From positions 1-40,324 of the IMG/VR virus record IMGVR_UViG_3300017989_000211: a stretch of DNA of 40,324 bases; one strand, written 5' to 3'. The notes under the pieces were generated by a model. That model saw only the letters and a list, made by a program, of their open reading frames with translations, was not told the origin of the DNA and made no database searches. Source of the stretch: a virus. The position numbers and the translations under genes were made by a program. Below, piece after piece: positions 7,442-13,865 of the stretch (its first letter is position 1; each line of letters opens with the position of its first letter).

Positions 7442-7840
7442 ATGACCGAGCAGCTCGCCATCGATTTCGAGACCGGCCGGCCCCTGACCGAGACCGAGGG
7501 CCGGGTGCTGCGCGCTATTCGTTGCTGCCGAGGCCGCGACAATGCCGTGTCCGTGGGTAGACTCGTGCTTGGGGTCTTTTCTTTATTCACCTACGAGGGC
7601 GCCTACGCCACCCGCGAGCGCGAAGTCCGGCGCATCGTCAAGCACCTGGTGGAGGTCCACGGGATCCCCATCGCCTCGTGCTCTGCCGGCTACTACGTGC
7701 CGGTCACCGCCGAGGAGACCGAGCGCGCGTGCAGGCAGTACCACCGCGCGGCCATGAGCCACCTGAAGCGCGAGGCCCGCCTTCGCCGCGTGTCCCTGCC
7801 CGACCTGCTCGGGCAGATGAGGCTGGAGGTTGAGGGGTGA
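7442..7840 (+). CDS. Probable winged-helix early protein
   Basis: A 132-residue protein. Residues 12-85 read like a winged helix: LTETEGRVLRAIRCC, then a turn and REVRRIVKHLVEVHGIPIAS followed by a strand pair SCSAGYYVPVT. This pattern is common in small phage DNA-binding or replication-initiation proteins in which the wing reads xGYYxP. The C-terminal helices are basic. GGAGG lies at the end of the preceding repeat. It overlaps the next gene by four bases (GTGA). Confidence 0.65.
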   Translation: MTEQLAIDFETGRPLTETEGRVLRAIRCCRGRDNAVSVGRLVLGVFSLFTYEGAYATREREVRRIVKHLVEVHGIPIASCSAGYYVPVTAEETERACRQYHRAAMSHLKREARLRRVSLPDLLGQMRLEVEG

Positions 7841-8154
7841 CCGGTCGACGGTCGACGGTTGCAGACAACGAGCGGCGAGAAACAATACTCGCCGTCCCGG
7901 CGTTCCTGGCAAAACGGCTGCCGGAAAACAAAAAGACCATCTGCATTGATTTGGAGATTGCGCATACGATCCATTTTTTGTGGACAAACGAAATCGAGAC
8001 CTTGGGCTGTTGCTCCGGGCATGGGAAGGAAGATCCAAGCGTCATCATCTCCGAGCATTACACAGACGAGGACGCGGGCCGAATACGGCGCTTGATCCGC
8101 ACGGTGGACCAGAGGCCGTGGCGCGTTCTGCAATGGCGCCTGGTTGAGGCGTAG
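7837..8154 (+). CDS. Small phage protein with CCSGHG motif
   Basis: A 105-residue protein starting at GTG 7837 inside the end of the upstream gene. Residues 3-9 are encoded by a heptanucleotide array (7844-7864), so the N-terminus has been rebuilt by repeats. The core TLGCCSGHGKEDPSVIIS is typical of a group of short phage proteins of unknown role with a Cys-Cys-x-Gly-His signature that may bind metal. The stop TAG is supplied by the GTAG head of the next repeat. Confidence 0.65.
   Translation: MTGRRSTVADNERRETILAVPAFLAKRLPENKKTICIDLEIAHTIHFLWTNEIETLGCCSGHGKEDPSVIISEHYTDEDAGRIRRLIRTVDQRPWRVLQWRLVEA
7844..7864 (+). repeat. Heptanucleotide array, GTCGACG type (3 units)
   Basis: Units gtcgacg, gtcgacg, gttgcag in tandem, inside the first codons of the 7837 gene. 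Confidence 0.6.
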
Positions 8155-8175
8155 GGGCGACGCATGCGTCGCCCG
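8151..8175 (+). repeat. GTAG-headed palindrome, GACGCATGCGTC core
   Basis: GTAG head, ggggc shell and a perfect inner palindrome gacgcatgcgtc. The TAG at 8152-8154 is the stop of the upstream gene; the ribosome site of the next gene (GGAAGGAGG) begins at its end. Confidence 0.8.
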
Positions 8176-8188
8176 GAAGGAGGATGCG

Positions 8189-8392
8189 ATGACATCAAAC
8201 CATAAACGGATCATGGAGATCTGCGGGGAGTATGAGCAGTACGTCGAGGCCCAGAATGCCCTGATCGAGCTGACCCACATCTTTAGCGTGCTCCCTATCG
8301 CGACCAATCAGCACCTGGAATTTTTTCGCAAACTGGAGGCTGAAATGAAAGCGGAGCAAACCCGCTTGGACGAAGAACGAAGGAGGCTGTGA
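8189..8392 (+). CDS. Small helical protein, unknown
   Basis: A 67-residue, all-helical protein with a C-terminal charged helix (LEAEMKAEQTRLDEERRRL) likely to form a coiled coil. GGAAGGAGG precedes ATG 8189. It overlaps the next start by one base. No family recognised. Confidence 0.65.
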   Translation: MTSNHKRIMEICGEYEQYVEAQNALIELTHIFSVLPIATNQHLEFFRKLEAEMKAEQTRLDEERRRL

Positions 8393-8952
8393 TGAAGGAT
8401 GACAAAAACCGATCCGGACCTGTCCGGAGGCAGGTGGCCATCAGCCACGATCCGACGATCGATAACATCGAGGTCGAAATCCACCCCGACGACGCGGCGC
8501 AGGACGTCGCGGACCGATTCAACCGGATTGCAGAGAAACACGGAGTCGAGTACCGCGCGTTCGCCTCCGCGCCAGACGATCCCCTCGTCGCGGCCATGGA
8601 CCTACCTCGCGAGGAGGCGGTCGCCGTTGTGGCCGAAATTACAGGCCCGCCCAGGCATTTTGGTTTCCGGTGCATCCTCGACCCGGTTGCCCGCAACAAA
8701 GGGCTCAAGCCCATTGTGGACGGCCCGGCAATGCCCGACGACTACGTCCCCTACGCGATCCCCGAGCCCGGCCCCGACAACACCATGCTCTACGCCTGCC
8801 CGGCCTGCGGGCGCGAGCGCGAGACCGTCGAGGAGGCCCTGGACTGCCTGGCCCGCTGCCGCAAGCGCCTGGCCGACGTGTCCGAGATCGTGCGCGGGAT
8901 CGAGATCGGGATGCTGGAGGACGAGATTGCAAGGTTGAGGGCGGGAGGATGA
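8392..8952 (+). CDS. Early protein with C-terminal zinc-finger-like motif, unknown
   Basis: A 186-residue protein. Residues 15-100 form an alpha/beta domain with an acidic start. The C-terminal region has CPACGRERETVEEALDC and a fourth cysteine four residues later, a zinc-finger-like arrangement often used for nucleic-acid contact. AAGGAGG lies five bases before ATG 8392; a GTG at 8389 in frame is an alternative. It overlaps the next gene by four bases (ATGA). Confidence 0.65.
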   Translation: MKDDKNRSGPVRRQVAISHDPTIDNIEVEIHPDDAAQDVADRFNRIAEKHGVEYRAFASAPDDPLVAAMDLPREEAVAVVAEITGPPRHFGFRCILDPVARNKGLKPIVDGPAMPDDYVPYAIPEPGPDNTMLYACPACGRERETVEEALDCLARCRKRLADVSEIVRGIEIGMLEDEIARLRAGG

Positions 8953-9425
8953 TTCCGTACCGCTCGGATCAGCTTGAACCCGTTCCAGGCGTGGATGCAG
9001 TGGAAGACGCCATCCGCGCCCTCGCAGACGTGCTTGAGTCCTGGATTGATGCGCACATGGCCAGGACCACGGTAGGGAGGGCTCAGCAGGAACAATGGAT
9101 GCACATCGCGGCGGGCAATCTACTTGAAGCCTACAACGCGGTGATGAAAGGACACGGCCGGGATGAGCGGGCGATAGGCATGTATCGCGAGGAGATGACC
9201 CGCTCATTCGGCCAAGCGCTCCTCGGCGTGGCCGCGTGCTGCATTTGCGGCAACTACGACCTGGGTGACGTGCTGGTCGCGGGCCTTGAGGTATACGAGG
9301 CGGCTCGTATCGAACGATACGGGACCACTGTTCGCGACCGCCTCCGGCGTGCACTGATGAAGGATATCCACAGGATTCAAAACGATGGATCGTACCGGGC
9401 AAAGCTGCTGTCCGGGAAGGAGTAG
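8949..9425 (+). CDS. Early protein of unknown function
   Basis: A 158-residue, mostly helical protein starting at ATG 8949 with GGGAGG directly upstream. It has a short cysteine group (ACCICG) near residue 98 and amphipathic helices on both sides. No known domain is visible. It sits in a tight early operon between the zinc-finger-like gene and the thymidylate-synthase-like gene; spacing to the latter is two bases. Confidence 0.6.
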   Translation: MIPYRSDQLEPVPGVDAVEDAIRALADVLESWIDAHMARTTVGRAQQEQWMHIAAGNLLEAYNAVMKGHGRDERAIGMYREEMTRSFGQALLGVAACCICGNYDLGDVLVAGLEVYEAARIERYGTTVRDRLRRALMKDIHRIQNDGSYRAKLLSGKE

Positions 9426-9427
9426 GG

Positions 9428-10159
9428 ATGATACCGACGATAATTCACGCGCGCGACCTACCGGAGGCGTGGTTCCTGGTGCTCGCCGGGCTTTACGACC
9501 CAAACAACGGACTGCACCGCTATCCCGTCCAGCATGGGTCTTACCAGGGGCAGCACCGCCTCGAATACGACGCACTCGTGGTGGACATCAGGCACCCGGA
9601 ATCAATGCCCATGGTGCCCGACATGCCGCCGGGCTGTCCGATACCGCCGCCCACGGACATGGAATACGTTCAACGATACTTCGAGCGCTACTTTCTCACC
9701 GACATCATCGAGCCCGGCGAAACCTACACCTACGGCTGCTGGATCGCGCCGAGAGTGGAAGCGATCATCCGGCTCTTGAAAAAAACGCCCAAGACGAATC
9801 AGGCCGTGATCAACATCGGCGGCTGGTTGGAGCTTCCGCTCGTCGGACTGGTCAACGTGGACGAGCGCGAAGACCCGCCGTGCCTCCGGACAATCCATTG
9901 GCGCGTGATGGACGACACCCTCCACGTGTCCGTGTTTTTACGCTCATGGGATCTGTGGGGTGGGTTCCCGGCGAACCTGGCGGCCGTGCAATTGTTAAAC
10001 GAGTTGGTCGCCGAGACGTGCGGTTATAAAACGGGCACGATAACCGCGTTCAGCACGGGCGCGCACCTGTACGACCACGCCTGGGAATTGGCCGAATCCC
10101 GAATCGGCCCGGTACTGGCGGGGAGGGGTGAAGGATGGGAAAGACCGACGAATGGCTGA
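9428..10159 (+). CDS. Thymidylate-synthase-fold enzyme
   Basis: This 243-residue protein is related to ThyA and the deoxypyrimidine hydroxymethylases. Counting from the start, C152 (DPPCLRT), R172-S173, D175, N183, H213 and Y215 keep exactly the spacing of E. coli ThyA Cys146, Arg166-Ser167, Asp169, Asn177, His207 and Tyr209, that is, the nucleophile and the dUMP-binding set. Asn at 183 favours a uracil base over cytosine (dCMP hydroxymethylases usually have Asp there). It is shorter than bacterial ThyA, with a reduced N-terminal part, so folate use is uncertain. It would make dTMP or 5-hydroxymethyl-dUMP in the cytoplasm. It overlaps the methyltransferase gene by 25 bases. Confidence 0.75.
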   Translation: MIPTIIHARDLPEAWFLVLAGLYDPNNGLHRYPVQHGSYQGQHRLEYDALVVDIRHPESMPMVPDMPPGCPIPPPTDMEYVQRYFERYFLTDIIEPGETYTYGCWIAPRVEAIIRLLKKTPKTNQAVINIGGWLELPLVGLVNVDEREDPPCLRTIHWRVMDDTLHVSVFLRSWDLWGGFPANLAAVQLLNELVAETCGYKTGTITAFSTGAHLYDHAWELAESRIGPVLAGRGEGWERPTNG

Positions 10160-10635
10160 CTCCACCTGAGGTCGTCGACCGCGTGGTCGAGCTCCTCGGC
10201 GAGATCGACCTGGACCCGTGCGCCGAGACCGACGTGAATCCGAACGTCCCGGCAAAGGCCCACGTCACCAAAAAAAATGACGGCCTTAATCAAATGTGGT
10301 GGGGCAGGGTGTTCATGAATCCCCCCTACGGCCGCCGGATCATCGAGTGGGTCGACCACCTGCTGGCCGAGTTTCGAAGCGACCCGACCATGGAGGCGAT
10401 TGCCCTGCTCCCGGCAAAGACGGATACGATCTACTTCAAGCTGCTCAGAGACTACCCGCGTTGCTTCGTCGATCACCGTCTCAGCTTCGACGGCAACGGA
10501 TGCGGGCGCTGCCCGTTCCCGAGCATGATCGTTTACCTGGGTCCGAGAACCGAGGAGTTCGCGAGCATATTCTCCGGCCTGGGAGACATCTACGTCCTGA
10601 AGGAGCCGGAGGAGGAAGACGCCGATGCAGGATGA
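10135..10635 (+). CDS. Phage DNA N6-adenine methyltransferase (Dam-like)
   Basis: A 166-residue member of the short phage Dam-like family. Signature pieces are DEWLTPPEV (5-13), DLDPCAE (25-31) and the catalytic NPPY (62-65) in VFMNPPYGR, then LLPAKTDTIYF and a C-terminal SMIVYLG strand. It methylates adenine using S-adenosylmethionine, probably to protect phage DNA from restriction or to mark it. ATG 10135 lies within the end of the thymidylate-synthase-like gene. The next gene overlaps its end by 11 bases. Confidence 0.9.
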   Translation: MGKTDEWLTPPEVVDRVVELLGEIDLDPCAETDVNPNVPAKAHVTKKNDGLNQMWWGRVFMNPPYGRRIIEWVDHLLAEFRSDPTMEAIALLPAKTDTIYFKLLRDYPRCFVDHRLSFDGNGCGRCPFPSMIVYLGPRTEEFASIFSGLGDIYVLKEPEEEDADAG

Positions 10636-10840
10636 ACGCTGGATACGGAAGGTGGTCTCGATCGAGGAATGCCTGCATTGGGTCGGCGACCGGCTGCTGT
10701 GTAGGGTCCGCCTCGATTGCGGCCACGTCGCCGAGGCGTTCGAGGACCAGGAGACGGCCCACTGTCCCCGCTGCGCCGAGGCCGAGGGCCAGATGGACCT
10801 GTTCGGTCCGCGCCCATGGGATCAGGAACCGGCGGCATGA
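10625..10840 (+). CDS. Small zinc-ribbon-like protein
   Basis: A 71-residue protein with a metal-binding pattern: CRVRLDCGHVAE in the centre and HCPRC about 20 residues later. Strands between them suggest a zinc ribbon that may touch nucleic acid. It starts within the methyltransferase 3' end (translational coupling). No named family. Confidence 0.65.
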   Translation: MQDERWIRKVVSIEECLHWVGDRLLCRVRLDCGHVAEAFEDQETAHCPRCAEAEGQMDLFGPRPWDQEPAA

Positions 10841-10856
10841 TCGAAAGGGGAGGTGC

Positions 10857-10967
10857 ATGATGGGTACACCAACAGCATTTTTGGCCGGTTATTTTTTGGG
10901 AATAGGCCTGAGCAGCTTGATTGAGCGCCTGATTTTTAAGCGCTGGCCGTGGGAGAGCGGGAAGTGA
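10857..10967 (+). CDS. 36-residue membrane peptide
   Basis: A short gene with GGGGAGG at 10846-10852 and ATG 10857 (or the adjacent ATG 10860). The product has a single hydrophobic stretch (TAFLAGYFLGIGLSSLIERL) then a basic end. Its stop overlaps the GTG of the next gene. It could be an inner-membrane peptide; function unknown. Confidence 0.5.
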   Translation: MMGTPTAFLAGYFLGIGLSSLIERLIFKRWPWESGK

Positions 10968-11161
10968 CGACCACCCGCAAACCCAGGCTTGACGGGCGTC
11001 TGCGGCTAGATTATGAAATCAGCCCGCGCGTGTTCGGGCGGGCGCTCGCGCTGTGGATCTACCTGCTCGGACCGCGCAACCGGCTGATCCGATTTTCGAT
11101 CAAGCGCGGCCCGAGCCTCGTTAAGAGGTTTTACACAGACACGTTCGAACCGCCGTTTTAA
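10964..11161 (+). CDS. Small basic protein, unknown
   Basis: A 65-residue basic protein starting at GTG 10964, which overlaps the preceding stop; a GTG at 10949 in frame is possible. It has a central hydrophobic part (FGRALALWIYLLG) and arginine-rich flanks. No family recognised. Confidence 0.5.
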   Translation: MTTTRKPRLDGRLRLDYEISPRVFGRALALWIYLLGPRNRLIRFSIKRGPSLVKRFYTDTFEPPF

Positions 11162-11170
11162 GGGCGAGGG

Positions 11171-11878
11171 ATGCAAACCATGAACGACCCGAAAGAAACC
11201 GTCCGTTGCGCGCGGCACCACGCGACACTGACCCGCGAGGCGTGCAACCGGTACCGGGAGCGCTGGCCCCTCAAGTGCGAGGGATGCGAAGGCCCGCGTC
11301 CGTTGTTGGCTCGTGAACGGGAGGCGGCAAATCGTGAACGGGGGGGCGTAAATCGTGAACGGGAGGGCGTAAACCGTGAACGGGCAAGGCCCGCCGGTCC
11401 CGAGGAGGCGGCCGACCCCTCGACTCCGCTCAGGGAATCGGCCGCCGCCTCGAAGGACAATCCGCAACCCGACTGTCCCGAGCGAAGTCGAAGGGCAATC
11501 CGCAATCCGCAATCCGAACCCAAGGAGGACCCCATGCCGAAAAAATCCAAACCGAAACCGATGACCTGCTCCACGCCCGGATGCAACGGACAGGTCCTGG
11601 CCAAGGGGATGTGCAGCGCATGCTATTACAAAGCGCGGCGCAAAAAAAAGAATAAACCCGCCCGCCCTGAGGAGCGCCGAAGGCGCGTCTCGAAGGGCGA
11701 GCCCACGCCAAGCAAGGCTTTGAAGTTCAGCGCGGACGCCACCGCCGCGCGCTTTGCGTCCCTGCCCGCCGACCTGATCGGGCGCCTGGCCGACGCAAAA
11801 AAAGGCCTCGACGCGGCCCAGGCCGATTACGACCAGGTCGTGGCCGAGGTTCTGGAGGTCGTAAACCGTGGCGCGTAA
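11171..11878 (+). CDS. Two zinc-motif modules joined by in-frame repeats
   Basis: A continuous 235-residue frame. The first module (1-41) has C13, C25, C36 and C39, a zinc-ribbon pattern. Residues about 48-122 are encoded almost entirely by repeats: three and a half copies of a 21-base unit (seven residues, RERxxxN), then a CCTTCGA/CTCAGG element and heptanucleotides. A second ribosome site (AAGGAGG at 11522-11528) and ATG 11534 begin the second module, with CSTPGC and GMCSACY (four more cysteines) and a helical C-terminus. I suspect two former genes fused by repeat insertion, with the second start still usable. A further repeat lies at 11665-11697. Confidence 0.55.
   Translation: MQTMNDPKETVRCARHHATLTREACNRYRERWPLKCEGCEGPRPLLAREREAANRERGGVNREREGVNRERARPAGPEEAADPSTPLRESAAASKDNPQPDCPERSRRAIRNPQSEPKEDPMPKKSKPKPMTCSTPGCNGQVLAKGMCSACYYKARRKKKNKPARPEERRRRVSKGEPTPSKALKFSADATAARFASLPADLIGRLADAKKGLDAAQADYDQVVAEVLEVVNRGA
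11312..11388 (+). repeat. Tandem 21-bp repeat (3.5 units) inside coding sequence
   Basis: Units begin at 11312, 11333, 11354 and 11375, each starting cgtgaacggg. Twenty-one bases is three heptamers and seven codons, so unit number can change without a frameshift. Confidence 0.75.
11416..11516 (+). repeat. Composite of CCTTCGA/CTCAGG elements and CAATCCG heptamers
   Basis: One cccctcgactccgctcaggg copy at 11416-11435. Heptamers caatccg, caacccg at 11458-11471, then an inverted element copy at 11472-11495, then three caatccg units at 11496-11516, directly followed by a ribosome site. Confidence 0.75.
11665..11697 (+). repeat. CCCTGAGGA...TCTCGAAGGG element with palindromic core
   Basis: Same ends as the CCTTCGA/CTCAGG element (opposite orientation) but a longer core, gcgccgaaggcgc. 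It is in frame in the 11171 gene. Confidence 0.65.
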
Positions 11879-12515
11879 ACGGACAACCATCCGCGTTTCG
11901 GTGACCGGCCTAGACGGCGCGGTGTACGAGGGGAGGCTGAGGCGGGTGGACGGTGAACGGTCGACGGTGGACGGTGAACAGGCAACAGTCAACAGTCAAC
12001 AGTCCACCGCCTGCCCCTACGCCGAGATCCGCGACCTGTACAATCGGATCTGCGCGCGCGCCGGCATGCGCGTCTGCCGCGAGCTCCGCCCCGAATATCC
12101 GCGCGGCAAGGCGGTCGCGCGCCTGTGGAAGGATCATCCGGACCTGAAATGGTGGCAGGATTACTTCATCCTGGCGGCCCGGTCCTCTTTCCTGTGCGGA
12201 AAGAACAAGCCGGGCAAGGGCTACGAACGCCCCTTCCGCGCGGACCTGGGCTACCTGGTCGAAAAGAGCACCGTGGAGGACGTGATCGATCACAAGTACA
12301 TCGACGAGGGATCGGTCGCGCCGAATGCATCGCGGATCCCCGTGGACGAACTGAAGGCCCGCTTGGAGCGGCTTCGCCAAATGCTGCGCAAGTACGAGGC
12401 GGATGGCGTGTGCGAGGGTGACGACAGGGTGATCGGCATCCGCAGGAGCATCGGCGACCTGGAGCGATCCATCGCCCTGCGAGAGGCAGTAAAGGATGTG
12501 AACAGTGGGCGGTGA
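11868..12515 (+). CDS. Phage replication-type protein with inserted heptamer peptide
   Basis: A 215-residue protein from GTG 11868. Residues about 27-47 are encoded by nine heptanucleotide units. The conserved part (about 52-145) reads DLYNRIC, then ARLWKDHPDLKWWQDYF, SSFLCG and RADLGYLVEKSTVEDVIDHKY. This is the C-terminal domain seen in many phage replication or replication-initiation-like proteins, where it follows a variable N-terminus. The last 60 residues are helical. The stop lies inside another heptamer array. Helicase loading or DNA binding is inferred from the family. Confidence 0.7.
   Translation: MARKRTTIRVSVTGLDGAVYEGRLRRVDGERSTVDGEQATVNSQQSTACPYAEIRDLYNRICARAGMRVCRELRPEYPRGKAVARLWKDHPDLKWWQDYFILAARSSFLCGKNKPGKGYERPFRADLGYLVEKSTVEDVIDHKYIDEGSVAPNASRIPVDELKARLERLRQMLRKYEADGVCEGDDRVIGIRRSIGDLERSIALREAVKDVNSGR
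11946..12020 (+). repeat. Heptanucleotide array (9 units) plus REP-like tail
   Basis: Units gtggacg, gtgaacg, gtcgacg, gtggacg, gtgaaca, ggcaaca, gtcaaca, gtcaaca, gtccacc, then gcctgcccctac, the reverse of a GTAGGGGCAGGC end. The array is 63 bases, 21 codons, in frame. Confidence 0.8.
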
Positions 12516-12546
12516 ACAGTCGACAGTCGACAGCCGACAGTCAACC
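12498..12546 (+). repeat. Heptanucleotide array (7 units) forming a stop/start junction
   Basis: Units gtgaaca, gtgggcg, gtgaaca, gtcgaca, gtcgaca, gccgaca, gtcaacc. The second unit provides GTG 12505 and the third provides the TGA (12513-12515) that ends the upstream gene. Confidence 0.8.
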
Positions 12547-12813
12547 GCAGGCCGCCGTTGCGGCATGCGCACCGAGGTGTACTCCCGCGTGGTCGGCTAC
12601 TACCGACCGGTCCAGCAGTGGAACCGGGGCAAGCGGGCGGAGCACAAAGATCGGAAGCTGTTCAAGTTGGACCCTTCGACTGCGCTCAGGGCAGGCGGTG
12701 GACGGTCCTTCGACTCCGCTCAGGACAATCGGACGGTTGACGGTGGACGGCCCCTGGCCGACAATCCGCAACCCGCAATCCGCAATCGGCAATCCGACCC
12801 GGAGGACCCCTGA
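12505..12813 (+). CDS. Stand-alone glycyl-radical peptide related to the class III ribonucleotide reductase C-terminus
   Basis: The conserved part begins at ATG 12565: MRTEVYSRVVGYYRPVQQWN followed by RGKRAEHKDRKLF. This matches the C-terminal glycyl-radical loop of anaerobic ribonucleotide reductase NrdD (consensus SRVxGYxRPVxxWNxGKxxEFxxR); the radical glycine would be G11 of this core (12595-12597). The catalytic barrel and the zinc Cys4 are missing. The 20 residues before the core (from GTG 12505) and about 48 after it are encoded by repeats. By analogy with GrcA/YfiD, which replaces the damaged radical domain of pyruvate formate-lyase, it could be a spare radical module for the host enzyme. 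Partner and activity are inference. Confidence 0.6.
   Translation: MGGEQSTVDSRQSTAGRRCGMRTEVYSRVVGYYRPVQQWNRGKRAEHKDRKLFKLDPSTALRAGGGRSFDSAQDNRTVDGGRPLADNPQPAIRNRQSDPEDP
12672..12796 (+). repeat. Composite: two CCTTCGA/CTCAGG elements, GTCGACG-type and CAATCCG heptamers
   Basis: Element copies at 12672-12690 and 12706-12724, GTTGACG-type units around 12728-12750, and five caatccg-type units at 12762-12796. They encode the C-terminus of the 12505 frame and end just before the ribosome site (GGAGG) of the next gene. Confidence 0.75.
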
Positions 12814-13502
12814 TGCCCACGAGCACAACCCTTCGCGCGATCTGGTCACGGGTAGGCGAGCTCGCAAAGGCGGCCGGGCTGCCCAGGGAGGACGCCGAGG
12901 ACGCGCTGTGCATCATCTGCCGCGAGATCTCCGGCCAGACCTCCACGCGCAAGCTGTCCGCGCGCCAGGCCGAGGCCGTGTGCACGCGGCTTCGCGAGCA
13001 GACCCAGCGCGCCAAGGCCAGCCGCGCGCCCGACCCGGAGGGCACGGTCACGCGCGGCCAGCTTGCGACCGTCGAGCACCTGTTCGACGATTTGGCCACC
13101 TTCCCGCAAAGCAAGAACAGGCGCGGGTTTGCCGAGACCGTGATAAAAAAGCCCTGGCCCCAGACCGTGGCAGAGGGCCGCAAGATGATCGAGGCGCTCT
13201 CCGCCATGTTCCTGCGCAAGATAGACGCGGCCGGAATGGTGGAGGGGTTGTTGCGGCCGGGTTTCGTACGGGCGGGTTTCAAACCCGCCCCTACGACGAC
13301 CGGACCCTGGACCGGCGGGTGTCCGCAGGCCGGGCGGGGGGTCGCGCGCGAGCGGACGCCCGCGCTGACCGACTGGGAGCGCGGCTTCCTGCTCGACGTG
13401 AAACGCAAGCTGGCCGGCGGCCGCAAGCTCAAGCCCGGCGCGGCCGCCAAACTGGTGGAGATATGGCGCAAGAAGGGTGGGCGGTCGGCGGTGGACGATT
13501 GA
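12813..13502 (+). CDS. gemA: GemA-like (Mu gp16, DUF1018) protein
   Basis: A 229-residue protein. The N-terminal region, LRAIWSRVGELAKAAGL then ISGQTSTRKLSARQAEAVCTRL, matches the GemA/DUF1018 layout of helices with the conserved GxxSxxxLS turn. In Mu, GemA alters host DNA topology and gene expression. Residues 151-161 come from a REP-like palindrome inserted in frame (FVRAGFKPAP), forming a linker to a second helical domain, LTDWERGFLLDV to LVEIWRKK, often found at the C-terminus of longer members. The start overlaps the previous stop (TGATG) and has GGAGG at 12801-12805. Confidence 0.75.
   Translation: MPTSTTLRAIWSRVGELAKAAGLPREDAEDALCIICREISGQTSTRKLSARQAEAVCTRLREQTQRAKASRAPDPEGTVTRGQLATVEHLFDDLATFPQSKNRRGFAETVIKKPWPQTVAEGRKMIEALSAMFLRKIDAAGMVEGLLRPGFVRAGFKPAPTTTGPWTGGCPQAGRGVARERTPALTDWERGFLLDVKRKLAGGRKLKPGAAAKLVEIWRKKGGRSAVDD
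13266..13294 (-). repeat. GTAG-headed palindrome (GGGTTT core) inside gemA-like gene
   Basis: The head is on the minus strand (ctac at 13291-13294). The other end is gtac. It is in frame and encodes a linker. Confidence 0.75.
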
Positions 13503-13504
13503 CC

Positions 13505-13530
13505 GTAGGGGCGGGTTACAAACCCGCCCG
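13505..13530 (+). repeat. GTAG-headed palindrome (GGGTTT core)
   Basis: gtaggggcgggttac...aacccgcccg two bases after the stop at 13500-13502. Confidence 0.75.
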
Positions 13531-13554
13531 ACATTGAATGAAGGGGAACGCGAC

Positions 13555-13767
13555 ATGAAAGGACTTCCGGACAAGACCTGGGTCACCGTCGGCGAGGTCG
13601 CCGATTATTGGCGGCTCAGCACGGATACAGTATATCGAATGATCGACGACGGCGAGCTGGTCGCCGTCAGGATTCGCGGGAGCCTACGCGTCCGCAGGGA
13701 GCAGATCATCGACCACGAGACAAAGAACATAATCAATCCGGCCGGCCCGTTTCCCCAAAGGATGTAA
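13555..13767 (+). CDS. Excisionase-type helix-turn-helix protein
   Basis: A 70-residue MerR/excisionase-like DNA-binding protein: WVTVGEVADYWRLSTDTVYR, then MIDDGELVAVRIRGSLRVRR, the typical helix-turn-helix plus wing. AAGGGG precedes ATG 13555. It is the last gene before the terminator and the late block, the place of the Mor/C middle and late regulators in Mu, although the fold differs. It may control late transcription (inferred). Confidence 0.8.
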   Translation: MKGLPDKTWVTVGEVADYWRLSTDTVYRMIDDGELVAVRIRGSLRVRREQIIDHETKNIINPAGPFPQRM

Positions 13768-13805
13768 TTTTCCAGTCGCATCTTCCGCAATCTCCGCATC
13801 TGTTT

Positions 13806-13834
13806 TTGGTTTCCGTTTGATTCCCTCCTAATCT
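13806..13834 (+). promoter_or_regulatory. Candidate sigma-70-like promoter
   Basis: TTGGTT at 13806-13811, 17-bp spacer, TAATCT at 13829-13834, in a locally A/T-rich gap. It would start a transcript near 13841 that meets the hairpin terminator at 13957. It could feed late genes if the terminator is bypassed, or make a small RNA. Confidence 0.35.
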
Positions 13835-13865
13835 AATCCGCAGACAGAGCCTTCTTTTGGTTAAA

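Noticed and set aside
11312-11516. Tandem repeats considered as a CRISPR array
   Set aside because: Units are contiguous or irregular without unique spacers of constant size, and no cas genes are present.
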